A stretch of 64,000 nt of DNA from SAR202 cluster bacterium bin22 (GTDB taxonomy: Bacteria; Chloroflexota; Dehalococcoidia; Lucifugimonadales; UBA3495). The DNA lies in NCBI GenBank assembly GCA_002238505.1, contig MPMM01000001.1, forward strand, positions 744,001-808,000, given 5' to 3'. Position numbers and translations under genes: made by a program. Below, piece by piece: positions 46,933 to 53,952 of the stretch. Numbering within the stretch: position 1 is the stretch's first letter; each line of letters begins with the position of its first letter. Below the pieces are notes generated by a model. The model did no database searches. It saw only the letters and a list, made by a program, of their open reading frames with translations, and had not been told where the DNA came from.

Positions 46933-46961
46933 AAATTACCACAAAGCCGTGTACCGCGCAA
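46933..46961 (-). promoter_or_regulatory. Promoter of the VOC protein gene
   Basis: On the minus strand TTGCGC (46956-46961), a 17-base spacer and TAATTT (46933-46938), about 46 bases before the ATG at 46887. Confidence 0.5.
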
Positions 46962-47020
46962 GAAATTCGTACCTGAAACAATGGCTGCCCGGCTTTCATG
47001 GGTGCACATTCGAAATTGGG

Positions 47021-47914
47021 TTACGCGGGATAATGTTCCAGCCACCAGCGGGCTATATCGATCCGCCTCGCAAACCACACCCCCTCAAATCCCAGGGCGT
47101 ATTCTATAAATTTTTCCACCGCCTGCGAACGCGACGGCCTTCCCGTAATGCGGCAGTGCAGCCCCACCGACATCATTTTGGGATGGGTTGCCCCCTCCCG
47201 ATAAAGACAATCAAACGAGTCCTTCAAGTACTCGTAGAAATCCCCGGTACTGACCAGCCCTCCCCTCCAGAATCGGGCGTCGTTGGTCTCGAAACTGTAG
47301 GGAATCACCAGCCAGGGCCGGTCTGCCACCTCCACGTAGTAGGGCAGGTCATCGTTGGTGGCCAGGCTGTCGTAGATGAACCCCCCTTCCTCCACAGCGA
47401 GTTCCCTCGTGTTGACGCTGGGGCCGTATCGGGTAAACCAGCCCAGTGGCCGCTCCCCCGTGGTGGCCGCAATGGAAGCCACCGTCTTGCGCATGTCCTC
47501 TTCTTCCTCTTCCCGGGACATGTGGTGGACTTCCGACCAGCGGTAGCAGTGCCCGCAGGGTTCGTGGCCCCGAGCCGTAATTTCCTGCGCCAGGTCCGGG
47601 TTCCGCTCCAGCGCCTGGGCACAGCAGTAGAATGTGGACTTGACCTCGTGCCGGTCAAACATATCCAGCAGCCTCCACACCCCCACCCGGCTGCCGTACT
47701 CAAAGAACGACTCGTTGTAAAGGTCCCTCTGCCCCGCCGGTATTGGCGAGGGCACCTCGTTATTGCTCTCGTGGTGGTCGTCGCCATCCAGCAGCGAATA
47801 CTCCGACCCCTCCTCGTAGTTAACCACCAGTGACACCGCGATCCTGGCCCCGTTGGGCCACTCAATCTGGGGAACATTGCGCCCATATCCAATAAAGTCT
47901 CGTTGCGTAGCCAA
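47021..47914 (-). CDS. Polysaccharide deacetylase-family protein (allantoinase PuuE-like)
   Basis: A NodB-fold protein of about 297 residues. ARIAVSLVVNYEEGSEYSLL, KSTFYCCAQALERNPDLAQE, GHEPCGHCYRW and RYGPSVNTRELAVEEGGFIY resemble the PuuE/uricase-associated deacetylase branch, which hydrolyses allantoin or related amides rather than chitin. The start is a TTG at 47914 with AGGAG 9 bases upstream; the frame opens earlier at 47941 without a binding site. Substrate is uncertain. It ends 130 bases from the VOC gene start and is read toward it. Confidence 0.85.
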   Translation of the reverse strand: MATQRDFIGYGRNVPQIEWPNGARIAVSLVVNYEEGSEYSLLDGDDHHESNNEVPSPIPAGQRDLYNESFFEYGSRVGVWRLLDMFDRHEVKSTFYCCAQALERNPDLAQEITARGHEPCGHCYRWSEVHHMSREEEEEDMRKTVASIAATTGERPLGWFTRYGPSVNTRELAVEEGGFIYDSLATNDDLPYYVEVADRPWLVIPYSFETNDARFWRGGLVSTGDFYEYLKDSFDCLYREGATHPKMMSVGLHCRITGRPSRSQAVEKFIEYALGFEGVWFARRIDIARWWLEHYPA

Positions 47915-48006
47915 ATCCTGCTTCTCCTGAACCCCTGCCAAGAATGATCAATTCCGGCCAATTATAGCCCCCCACCACAAACTTGTACCTCAACAACCCT
48001 TTAGAG

Positions 48007-48145
48007 ACTATCTCAAAATCCCTTCCCCCTTGAAGGGGGAAGGTTAGAGCCTGTCCTGAGCCTGCCGAAGGAATGGGGGTGAAAAGCAATCTCTTTTGCT
48101 GTCGCATTTTGCCCAATGCCTTACCTTGAATAATCTTGAGATAGT
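48007..48145. mobile_element. MITE-like element with inverted ends
   Basis: ACTATCTCAAAAT at 48007-48019 is matched in inverse by ATCTTGAGATAGT at 48133-48145 (12 of 13). Between them lies a copy of the CCTTCCCCCT/AGGGGGAAGG hairpin repeat. No open frame and no clear target duplication. The left end plus hairpin recurs alone at 53706-53757. Confidence 0.45.
48048..48072 (+). repeat. CCTGAGCCTGCCGAAGG unit nested in a second repeat
   Basis: The hairpin repeat normally continues GGTTAGGATGGGGGTG. Here GGTTAG is followed by about 25 bases containing CCTGAGCCTGCCGAAGG, and then by ATGGGGGTG, as if one repeat had inserted in the other. Confidence 0.5.
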
Positions 48146-48210
48146 TTATTAAAGACGTGCTGAGGTCTAACTGTCCTTCCAGACCATCGTAATGGCGGGC
48201 TAGGATTTAT

Positions 48211-48240
48211 CCGTCTTTCCGGCGGAAGCCGGAATCCAGA
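48211..48240 (+). repeat. CTTTCCGGCG(A/G)AAGCCGGAATCC repeat, copy 1
   Basis: A small hairpin (CCGGC/GCCGG) in a 30-base sequence that recurs at 53641-53670 and 60112-60141 in the same orientation, each preceded by a loosely shared ATGGGC..TTTA. Confidence 0.65.
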
Positions 48241-48433
48241 GCCTCTCTTGTACCATGCATCAAACCATTCGCAACCTGCCCGAACTTCACCTCAAGACCG
48301 GAATGCCGGTCCAAATTCAGCAGCCATCACTTCAAACCTGTTGGCCTTCACCAGCGCCAACCATATTTCCAGCGCAACACAATCGCATTCCAAATTCACC
48401 CAACAGGCTACTAACACCCCGCAATCCACAAGC

Positions 48434-48514
48434 CATGTCACCCTGAGCCTGCCGAAGGGCCTCAATCCCTTCCCGACTGTCCGCTAGCTGGCCTCAACTG
48501 TCCGCTAGCTGGCC
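48434..48514 (+). repeat. Dispersed core repeat with internal duplication
   Basis: A copy of the GCCCTGAGCTTGCCGAAGGG family (here CACCCTGAGCCTGCCGAAGG) followed by two adjacent copies of ACTGTCCGCTAGCTGGCC (48475-48514). Confidence 0.6.
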
Positions 48515-48554
48515 CCAAAGCCGGCTTGCGGGATGCAACCCCATCCAGCTTCCG

Positions 48555-48583
48555 TTGACACCGCTATCGGCCCTGTTTACACT
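48555..48583 (+). promoter_or_regulatory. Sigma70-type promoter of the M20 peptidase gene
   Basis: TTGACA at 48555-48560, a 17-base spacer and TACACT at 48578-48583, about 32 bases before the ATG. Confidence 0.7.
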
Positions 48584-48614
48584 CGCCAAAACTCAACACT
48601 GAAGGGGAGGGGCT

Positions 48615-49973
48615 ATGTCCAACTTGCAGGAACTTTTTGCCCAGGTTGACGGGATGACCGACGACATCATTGCCCTCGAGCGGGCGCTGGTTCAGATTCC
48701 CTCCGTCAACACCGGCTTCATGCCCACCGGTGACGAAACCCCGGTCTGCGAACTGTCCCGTGACTTCCTGGCTGGAGACGGCATCCACTCCGAAATCCTG
48801 GAATCGGCTCCCAATCGCGGCAACTTGATTGCTCGCATCGAAGGCCGCTCCGGCAAGGCGGGCCTCATGTTCATGTCCCACACCGACGTGGTCCCGGTGG
48901 AGGACGAGTCCAAGTGGCGCTTCCCGCCCTTCAGCGCCACCATCCACGACGGCCGCATCCACGGCCGGGGCGCCTCCGACTGCAAGGGACTCCTCACTTG
49001 CCAGCTTATGGCCCTCCGCCTCCTCAAGCGCAACGGTATAGAACTGGAAGACGGCCTGATCCTCGCCGCCGGCGCCGATGAGGAACACGGGGGCCGCTAC
49101 GGCTTCGGCTGGCTGGCCGACAACTACCCCGACAAGCTGGCCGCTCCCTACGCCGTCAACGAGGGCGGCGGCACCCCCGTCAGCGCCGCCGGTGCCCTCA
49201 CCTACATCCTCGGAGTGGGCGAAAAGGGCCGCCTCCAGGTGGAAATTGACATAAAGGGGACAAGCTCCCACGCCTCTGTACCCTGGCAGGGCACCAACGC
49301 CCTCTATCGACTGAGCACCGCCCTCAACGCCATTGAGGGTTACAGCCCCGAGCGGGACACCTCCACAGCCATTTTCGACCACCTCTCCACCTTCGCCATC
49401 GAGGACAGACCCTCCGCCGCCAACGTCGACGCCATAATCGCCGACATTGAGTCTGACAACCCTCGATTTGCGTCCATGCTCCGAGCCCTTTCTCGCATGA
49501 CCTTGACCCCAACCATGGTGCGCGGCGGCATCAAGTCCAACAGCGTCCCCGAGTCCATCCGCCTTACTTGCGACGTCCGGACCCTCCCCCACCAGGACGA
49601 GGAATACGTGCGCCGGCAACTGGACGATGTGCTCACCGACGTCCCCGGCGTTTCCTACGAAATTGACTACATGGCCCGGCCCAATTCTTCCCCCTTCGAA
49701 TCAGCCCTGGCCACCAGTCTCCGCACCATTACTGCCCAGGCCCTCGATCGGGACGACATTCAGTGGGTTCCCGCCATCAGCAACGGCTTCACCGACTCCC
49801 GTTTCACCCGGCCCCTGGGCACCGTCACCTACGGCTTCACCGGTTCCCACCCCGACGACGACCCCATGCTCAACTTCACCCACGGCACCAACGAATCGGT
49901 GGGAATCAAAAGCCTCGTAAGCGGCACCAAGATAATGCTGGGCATAGCCTGCGACATGCTCGCCGTGAAATAG
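48615..49973 (+). CDS. M20-family metallopeptidase (ArgE/DapE/ACY1-like)
   Basis: A 452-residue dizinc amidohydrolase that cleaves N-acyl amino acids or dipeptides. Metal and catalytic motifs are MFMSHTDVVPVE, the bridging aspartate in GRGASDCKG, the catalytic glutamates in GADEEHGG and the last histidine in FTHGTNESV. The dimerisation (lid) domain lies between about residues 195 and 330. No signal peptide. GGGGAGGGG precedes the ATG and a strong promoter is upstream. Confidence 0.93.
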   Translation: MSNLQELFAQVDGMTDDIIALERALVQIPSVNTGFMPTGDETPVCELSRDFLAGDGIHSEILESAPNRGNLIARIEGRSGKAGLMFMSHTDVVPVEDESKWRFPPFSATIHDGRIHGRGASDCKGLLTCQLMALRLLKRNGIELEDGLILAAGADEEHGGRYGFGWLADNYPDKLAAPYAVNEGGGTPVSAAGALTYILGVGEKGRLQVEIDIKGTSSHASVPWQGTNALYRLSTALNAIEGYSPERDTSTAIFDHLSTFAIEDRPSAANVDAIIADIESDNPRFASMLRALSRMTLTPTMVRGGIKSNSVPESIRLTCDVRTLPHQDEEYVRRQLDDVLTDVPGVSYEIDYMARPNSSPFESALATSLRTITAQALDRDDIQWVPAISNGFTDSRFTRPLGTVTYGFTGSHPDDDPMLNFTHGTNESVGIKSLVSGTKIMLGIACDMLAVK

Positions 49974-50216
49974 CCAGAGCATCCCACATGCCAATTCAAG
50001 AACCCCTCCCCCCTAAACGGGAAGGGTCAGAATGGCACGATCAGTTGCTTTTCAGCTTTGGGGAAAGCCCGTCTTTCCCGCGTCGGCGGGAACCTCGAGC
50101 CTGGAGGGAACTACGTTAGAGCTGGAATTCAACAATTGCGATAGCCCTCCCGGGAAGGCGGTGAAACCCTTCCGGTAGCCACCTCTAATCGCAGTATCCA
50201 GCCCAGCCAAAAGAAA
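49974..50216 (+). repeat. Intergenic gap with degenerate repeat copies
   Basis: 50003-50035 (CCCCTCCCCCCTAAACGGGA followed by AGGGTCAGAATGG) is a worn copy of the GGTTAGGATGGGGGTG hairpin family. 50069-50100 (CGTCTTTCCCGCGTCGGCGG) is a relative of the CTTTCCGGCGAAAGCCGG repeat. Nothing else is evident. Confidence 0.4.
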
Positions 50217-50243
50217 ACGGGCTGGCTCATCGAGCCAGCCCGT
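50208..50243 (-). terminator. Rho-independent terminator of the duplicated-domain gene
   Basis: A perfect 12-bp stem ACGGGCTGGCTC/GAGCCAGCCCGT with a 3-base loop; on the minus strand it is followed by TTTCTTTTGG. Confidence 0.85.
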
Positions 50244-50269
50244 AATTTAGCCTGACTTAACCTGGATGC

Positions 50270-51133
50270 TTATCTGGGGACCAGGTTGGGAGTGGCGGGT
50301 CCGTCCATGACCTCAACCTCGGAGCCGGGCTGCAGTTCGCGAGCCTTGGCCTCAAGAGAGGGCATGATGGAGTCAATCAGGTCCTGGTCGATGTCCGCAG
50401 CGATTCCGGGGTATCCGGCCCGCGCGATCATGTCCTTCAGGTCCTTGTTCTTGAACCGGTTCAGCGTCCATTCCAGGGTGTCGGGGACGAGGGTCCTGTC
50501 CCAGAAGATCCGGTGGTTCTTGTTCCGGGGGCCATAGTGGTAGTGGGGAGCGTCCCGGAAGCAGTCAAATGCCAGGAGTTCGGTCTCTTCGCAATAGGTC
50601 CGGCCAGGGGTTCCGGCAAGGTCGGCCAAAACGTGAATGGCCAGTCCGCCATCGCCGCCAGCCTGCTTGCGCAGTTCCAGCCCGAAGCGGATATTGCCTG
50701 CCTCGAATATGTCGTGACCGCGGTTGTGCTTCACGGTGTTGCGACCGTTGGCATAGACCTCGCGGGCGGTGGATTCCAATTCGCCCAGAACGGCCTCTAC
50801 CTCGCCCATGTTGACCTTGGCGGCTACGTCTTCGTAACCGGATTCCTTCAGCATGGTGGGCAGGTAATTGCGAATCTGCTTCACAGACCACATGATGGGG
50901 TTGCCATCAACGACGGGGTCCATGCGGCAAAGCCGATTTGTGCTTTCCGGTCCATAAATATAGCTTCTCTCGAGGTCGAAGCAGTTGAACCGCAAAAGAG
51001 TGGTGTCATTGGCTTCCACCAGGATAACCACGCCCTGGTCGGAGTGGTCCTGAAGGTTGCCGTCCCAAAGCTCGTGCTGTACGACAAAGCTAACAGCGCC
51101 GGCGTCGATCTTGGTCCTTGCAGCCTGCTGCAT
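50270..51133 (-). CDS. Protein of unknown function with two tandem homologous halves
   Basis: A 287-residue protein I cannot assign. It has an internal duplication: in the first half LLRFNCFDLERSYIYGPES leads to SVKQIRNYLPTMLKESGYED and ELESTAREV; in the second LLAFDCFRDAPHYHYGPRN leads to TLNRFKNKDLKDMIARAGYP and SLEAKAREL. Conserved points are F-x-C-F-x4-x-Y-x-YGP and the helical end. No membrane segment, signal or nucleotide motif. The ATG at 51133 has AAGGAGG 11 bases upstream; the frame continues to 51175 without a site. It has its own terminator and a probable promoter. Confidence 0.75.
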   Translation of the reverse strand: MQQAARTKIDAGAVSFVVQHELWDGNLQDHSDQGVVILVEANDTTLLRFNCFDLERSYIYGPESTNRLCRMDPVVDGNPIMWSVKQIRNYLPTMLKESGYEDVAAKVNMGEVEAVLGELESTAREVYANGRNTVKHNRGHDIFEAGNIRFGLELRKQAGGDGGLAIHVLADLAGTPGRTYCEETELLAFDCFRDAPHYHYGPRNKNHRIFWDRTLVPDTLEWTLNRFKNKDLKDMIARAGYPGIAADIDQDLIDSIMPSLEAKARELQPGSEVEVMDGPATPNLVPR

Positions 51134-51320
51134 AACGGGGAGTACCTCCTTCTTATATTCTTCCTCAGGATCCAAGGATGCCCGGATAGATTACAACACA
51201 CCACCGATTTCCGGCAAGTCAACACTTCACCAACCTGAAAGATCAGTTGCCTGCCAGCTTGTGCCTCGGAAAACCAGTGACGCTTTCTATCCTTAATTGC
51301 TCCTGTTCCCGTTGCGCCAG

Positions 51321-51351
51321 ATTATAACACGCAATACAAGCGGGATTGCAA
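51321..51351 (-). promoter_or_regulatory. Possible promoter upstream of the duplicated-domain gene
   Basis: On the minus strand a perfect TATAAT (51321-51326) with TTGCAA 19 bases before it (51346-51351). It would give a leader of about 180 bases. Confidence 0.4.
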
Positions 51352-51386
51352 TATTCTCTTGTGAGCTTGCGAACAGGTTCCTCAGC

Positions 51387-52232
51387 TTATTCCAGGTCTC
51401 CCCTGTACGCTCGATATGCCATGTTGGTAATTAAGCCGATTCGGTCCTGCCCCAGGTACTCGGTAAACTTGCCCAGCTTCACTTCGGAGGCCGTCTCATC
51501 CTCCGACTTCCCTGCGTCAAAGCCCTTGCGGATCTCGCCGTGCAGGTGGGCCATTAACTCCCTTGCCTCGTCAAAATCCTTCTTGGTGCCCACAGGCCCG
51601 TGACCGGGCACGATGGTCTCAAAATCAATCTCCCGCGTCTTGTCCATCACGTCCATCCACTTCGTAATGTGGCCATCGGGAAAGGCGGGTAGCACTCGAT
51701 GGAACGCAATATCCCCCGCATAGAGCACCCCGTCCTGAGGCAGGTGCAGAAGAATATCGCCGGCGCTGTGGGCCCTGCCCAGGTAGATCATGTTGATTTC
51801 TCGGTCGCCCAGTCGCAGGTCCATCCGGTCACTGAAGGTAACGTCGGGCAGCGTCATCCGTATTTGGGACAGCTCAGGATTCAGCTCCGGACGCCCGCTC
51901 GTGTACCGGTTCATGTTGGCGTCAAACTTTTCGATTAACTCCGTGCGGCAGTTTTCGTGGCCAATAATCGGCGCCGGCACAAAGTACTGGTTCCCAAACA
52001 CATGGTCCCCGTGGTAATGCGTGTCCACCAGGTAGCGGATGGGAGCCTTGGAGATGCTGCGGATTTCCGACAACAGCCTGGTAGCCAGCGAAGGCGTCAT
52101 CAGGGAATCTATGACAATAATGCCCTCTTCGCCAACTATGAACCCCGCATTGGTCGCCCCGTTTGGCTGAATAAACGCATACGCGTTGGCTGCAGTCTCA
52201 ATTACTCCCGTATCATACGATTGGGTAGTCAA
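51387..52232 (-). CDS. MBL-fold metallohydrolase
   Basis: A 281-residue metallo-beta-lactamase-fold hydrolase. VDTHYHGDHVFGNQYF holds the first metal site; AHSAGDILLHLPQDGVLYAG and TIVPGHGPVG hold the remaining ligands. The layout resembles QuinoproteinRelay/SoxH-like hydrolases often found near alcohol or sulfur oxidation genes. Substrate unknown. The start is TTG at 52232, because AGGAGG lies 8 bases upstream; the frame reaches 52286 but that would cover the promoter. Confidence 0.88.
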   Translation of the reverse strand: MTTQSYDTGVIETAANAYAFIQPNGATNAGFIVGEEGIIVIDSLMTPSLATRLLSEIRSISKAPIRYLVDTHYHGDHVFGNQYFVPAPIIGHENCRTELIEKFDANMNRYTSGRPELNPELSQIRMTLPDVTFSDRMDLRLGDREINMIYLGRAHSAGDILLHLPQDGVLYAGDIAFHRVLPAFPDGHITKWMDVMDKTREIDFETIVPGHGPVGTKKDFDEARELMAHLHGEIRKGFDAGKSEDETASEVKLGKFTEYLGQDRIGLITNMAYRAYRGDLE

Positions 52233-52270
52233 TGCCGTCCTCCTGAGTCCAAACTTTGAAGCGCCGCTAC

Positions 52271-52299
52271 AGTCTAAAAGGGTCAAATAGGGCCGTCAA
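52271..52299 (-). promoter_or_regulatory. Promoter of the MBL-fold gene
   Basis: On the minus strand TTGACG (52294-52299), 17 bases, TAGACT (52271-52276), about 38 bases before the TTG start. Confidence 0.68.
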
Positions 52300-52305
52300 A
52301 CCACA

Positions 52306-52314
52306 TGCTATACT
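52306..52314 (+). promoter_or_regulatory. Extended -10 promoter of the Nudix gene
   Basis: TGCTATACT at 52306-52314, about 35 bases before the ATG at 52349. It lies back to back with the divergent MBL promoter. Confidence 0.55.
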
Positions 52315-52348
52315 TCGCTCACCATTGCTGATTTCCGGGTGCAAAGAC

Positions 52349-53176
52349 ATGACAGAACTGCTGGAATCCACCACCAACCCCTTTGGCGGAATTATCCCCA
52401 ACCCCCAGGGCCTTCCTTCAGACCCAGACGATTTCAGGGACCGGCTGGCCCAGTCTCTGACCTCCTGGCGGGAGCAGGGATACAAGACGGTGTGGCTGGA
52501 AGTGTCCATCGGCCTTTCCGCTCTGGTTCCGGTTGCGGTGGCCGCCGGCTTCTCCTTCCATCATTCCGGGGAGCGACCCAACCTCTTTTCTCCCGGCATG
52601 GAAGATGATCAATACCTGATGATGACCTTGCAACTGGAGCCAGGGGCCTTCATTCCCCCCTTCGCTACTCATTACATCGGCATTGGCGGGGTTGTTCTCA
52701 ATGAGGCCCGAGAACTGCTGGTGGTATGCGAGCGGCACCGCAACCCGGGCCAGCCTCCCTTCTACAAGCTGCCCGGCGGCGCAGTGCATCCCGGTGAACA
52801 CCTGGCCGATGCCGCAATCCGCGAAGTCCTGGAGGAAACCGGCATCCACACTCAGTTTGAAGCCATGGCCTGTTTCAGGCACTGGCACGGATACCGCTAC
52901 GGCAAGTCCGACATCTACTTCGTCGCCCGCCTTAGCCCTTTGAGCAATGAGATCACCATGCAGGTGGAAGAAATCGAGGAGTGCCTCTGGATGCCAGTGG
53001 ACGATTACCTGGACTCCGATGCCACCAGCCCTTTCAACCGCCGCATCGTCCGGGCCGCCCTTGACCACCCCGGCATCAGGCCCGAAAGCCTGCAGGGATT
53101 CGACGACCGCGAACGCGAATTCTCCCTGCCCCACCTCCGCAAAATCCCTCCCCCCCAAAACGGCGAAAAACCATGA
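52349..53176 (+). CDS. Nudix hydrolase, NUDT6-like with N-terminal pre-Nudix domain
   Basis: A 275-residue protein. The Nudix box GGAVHPGEHLADAAIREVLE continuing ETGI is a perfect match to the consensus. The N-terminal 110 residues (FRDRLAQSLTSWREQGYKTV, AVAAGFSFHHSG, ATHYIGIGGVVLNEARELLV) match the pre-Nudix domain of NUDT6/FGF-antisense-type proteins. Substrate unknown. The start at MTELLESTTNP is preceded by only a weak site; the frame from 52256 crosses the promoter. Confidence 0.85.
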   Translation: MTELLESTTNPFGGIIPNPQGLPSDPDDFRDRLAQSLTSWREQGYKTVWLEVSIGLSALVPVAVAAGFSFHHSGERPNLFSPGMEDDQYLMMTLQLEPGAFIPPFATHYIGIGGVVLNEARELLVVCERHRNPGQPPFYKLPGGAVHPGEHLADAAIREVLEETGIHTQFEAMACFRHWHGYRYGKSDIYFVARLSPLSNEITMQVEEIEECLWMPVDDYLDSDATSPFNRRIVRAALDHPGIRPESLQGFDDREREFSLPHLRKIPPPQNGEKP

Positions 53177-53197
53177 TACCGGTGCCCGCCAACCAAT

Positions 53198-53306
53198 CCC
53201 CCCTTCCCCCTCGAGGGGGGAAGGTTAGGATGGGGGTGCCTACCCCAACCAACAAACCAATCCAAAGTCCCTTCCCCCTCGAAGGGGGAAGGTTAGGATG
53301 GGGGTG
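53198..53306 (+). repeat. CCTTCCCCCTCGAAGGGGGAAGG hairpin repeats, two copies
   Basis: Copies at 53198-53237 and 53265-53306. Each is a 10-bp hairpin (CCTTCCCCCT/AGGGGGAAGG) with the tail TTAGGATGGGGGTG, same orientation as the copies at 48005, 53493 and 53706. Confidence 0.7.
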
Positions 53307-53307
53307 A

Positions 53308-53492
53308 CCGCCTGCCAATCACCCTTCCCCCTCAACGGCGAAAGGCCAGAGCGGGCGTGCCCCCCAACCCACACACACAACCCCACCCCCCCCCCCCCGG
53401 GGGGGGGGGGTGGGGGGGGGGGGGGCCCCCGCCTGCCAATCACCCTTCCCCCTCAACGGCGAAAGGCCAGAGCGGGCGTGCCCCCCAACCCA
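53308..53492. repeat. 64-bp direct repeat flanking a C/G homopolymer palindrome
   Basis: 53308-53371 and 53429-53492 are identical. Between them 53381-53430 reads C4-A-C13-G12-T-G14-C5, an almost pure inverted repeat of C and G runs. It could be a true expansion or an assembly or sequencing artefact. Confidence 0.7.
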
Positions 53493-53757
53493 AAGTCCCT
53501 TCCCCCTCGAAGGGGGAAGGTTAGGATGGGGGTAACCGCCCTTCCACGAGCGCCCTCTGAACTCCACTCCAACCCGGCGAATGACTCTCGAATCAGCTCC
53601 TAAGGGCCCACCAAATTCATACCGATGGGCTGGGGTTTAACCGTCTTTCCGGCGAAAGCCGGAATCCAGGGATGCCTCAGGTCAGGCCTCGTTCCATACC
53701 CCAGTCACTATCTCAAAATCCCTTCCCCCTCGAAGGGGGAAGGTTAGGATGGGGGTG
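53493..53757 (+). repeat. Further hairpin repeats and CTTTCCGGCGAAAGCCGG copy 2
   Basis: Hairpin-family copies at 53493-53535 and 53706-53757, the latter preceded by ACTATCTCAAAAT as in the MITE-like element. The CTTTCCGGCGAAAGCCGGAA repeat lies at 53641-53670. No gene is supported between 53177 and 53952. Confidence 0.65.
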
Positions 53758-53952
53758 ACCGCACTTCCAGGTCCTCTCCAAAATCGCCTCCTCTTCCGCT
53801 TCACACCCGAGCAGCGTCACCCGTCTTCCGCGCTTCTCTCAAACGCCGAAGGGGCGGCCCTTCCGACCGCCCCGTGCAAAAACATCCGTCCAATCAATTA
53901 AACCTGTGTTCAATAAATTGCTGGCATCGTCCCTGTTATTAACCCCCGAAAC

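Noticed and set aside
48248-48487. Short frames in the gap before the M20 peptidase
   Set aside because: Pro/Ser/Gln-rich, no binding site, they cross a dispersed repeat.
53240-53603. Frames across the C/G block
   Set aside because: Poly-Pro and poly-Gly products of the homopolymers; not a gene.
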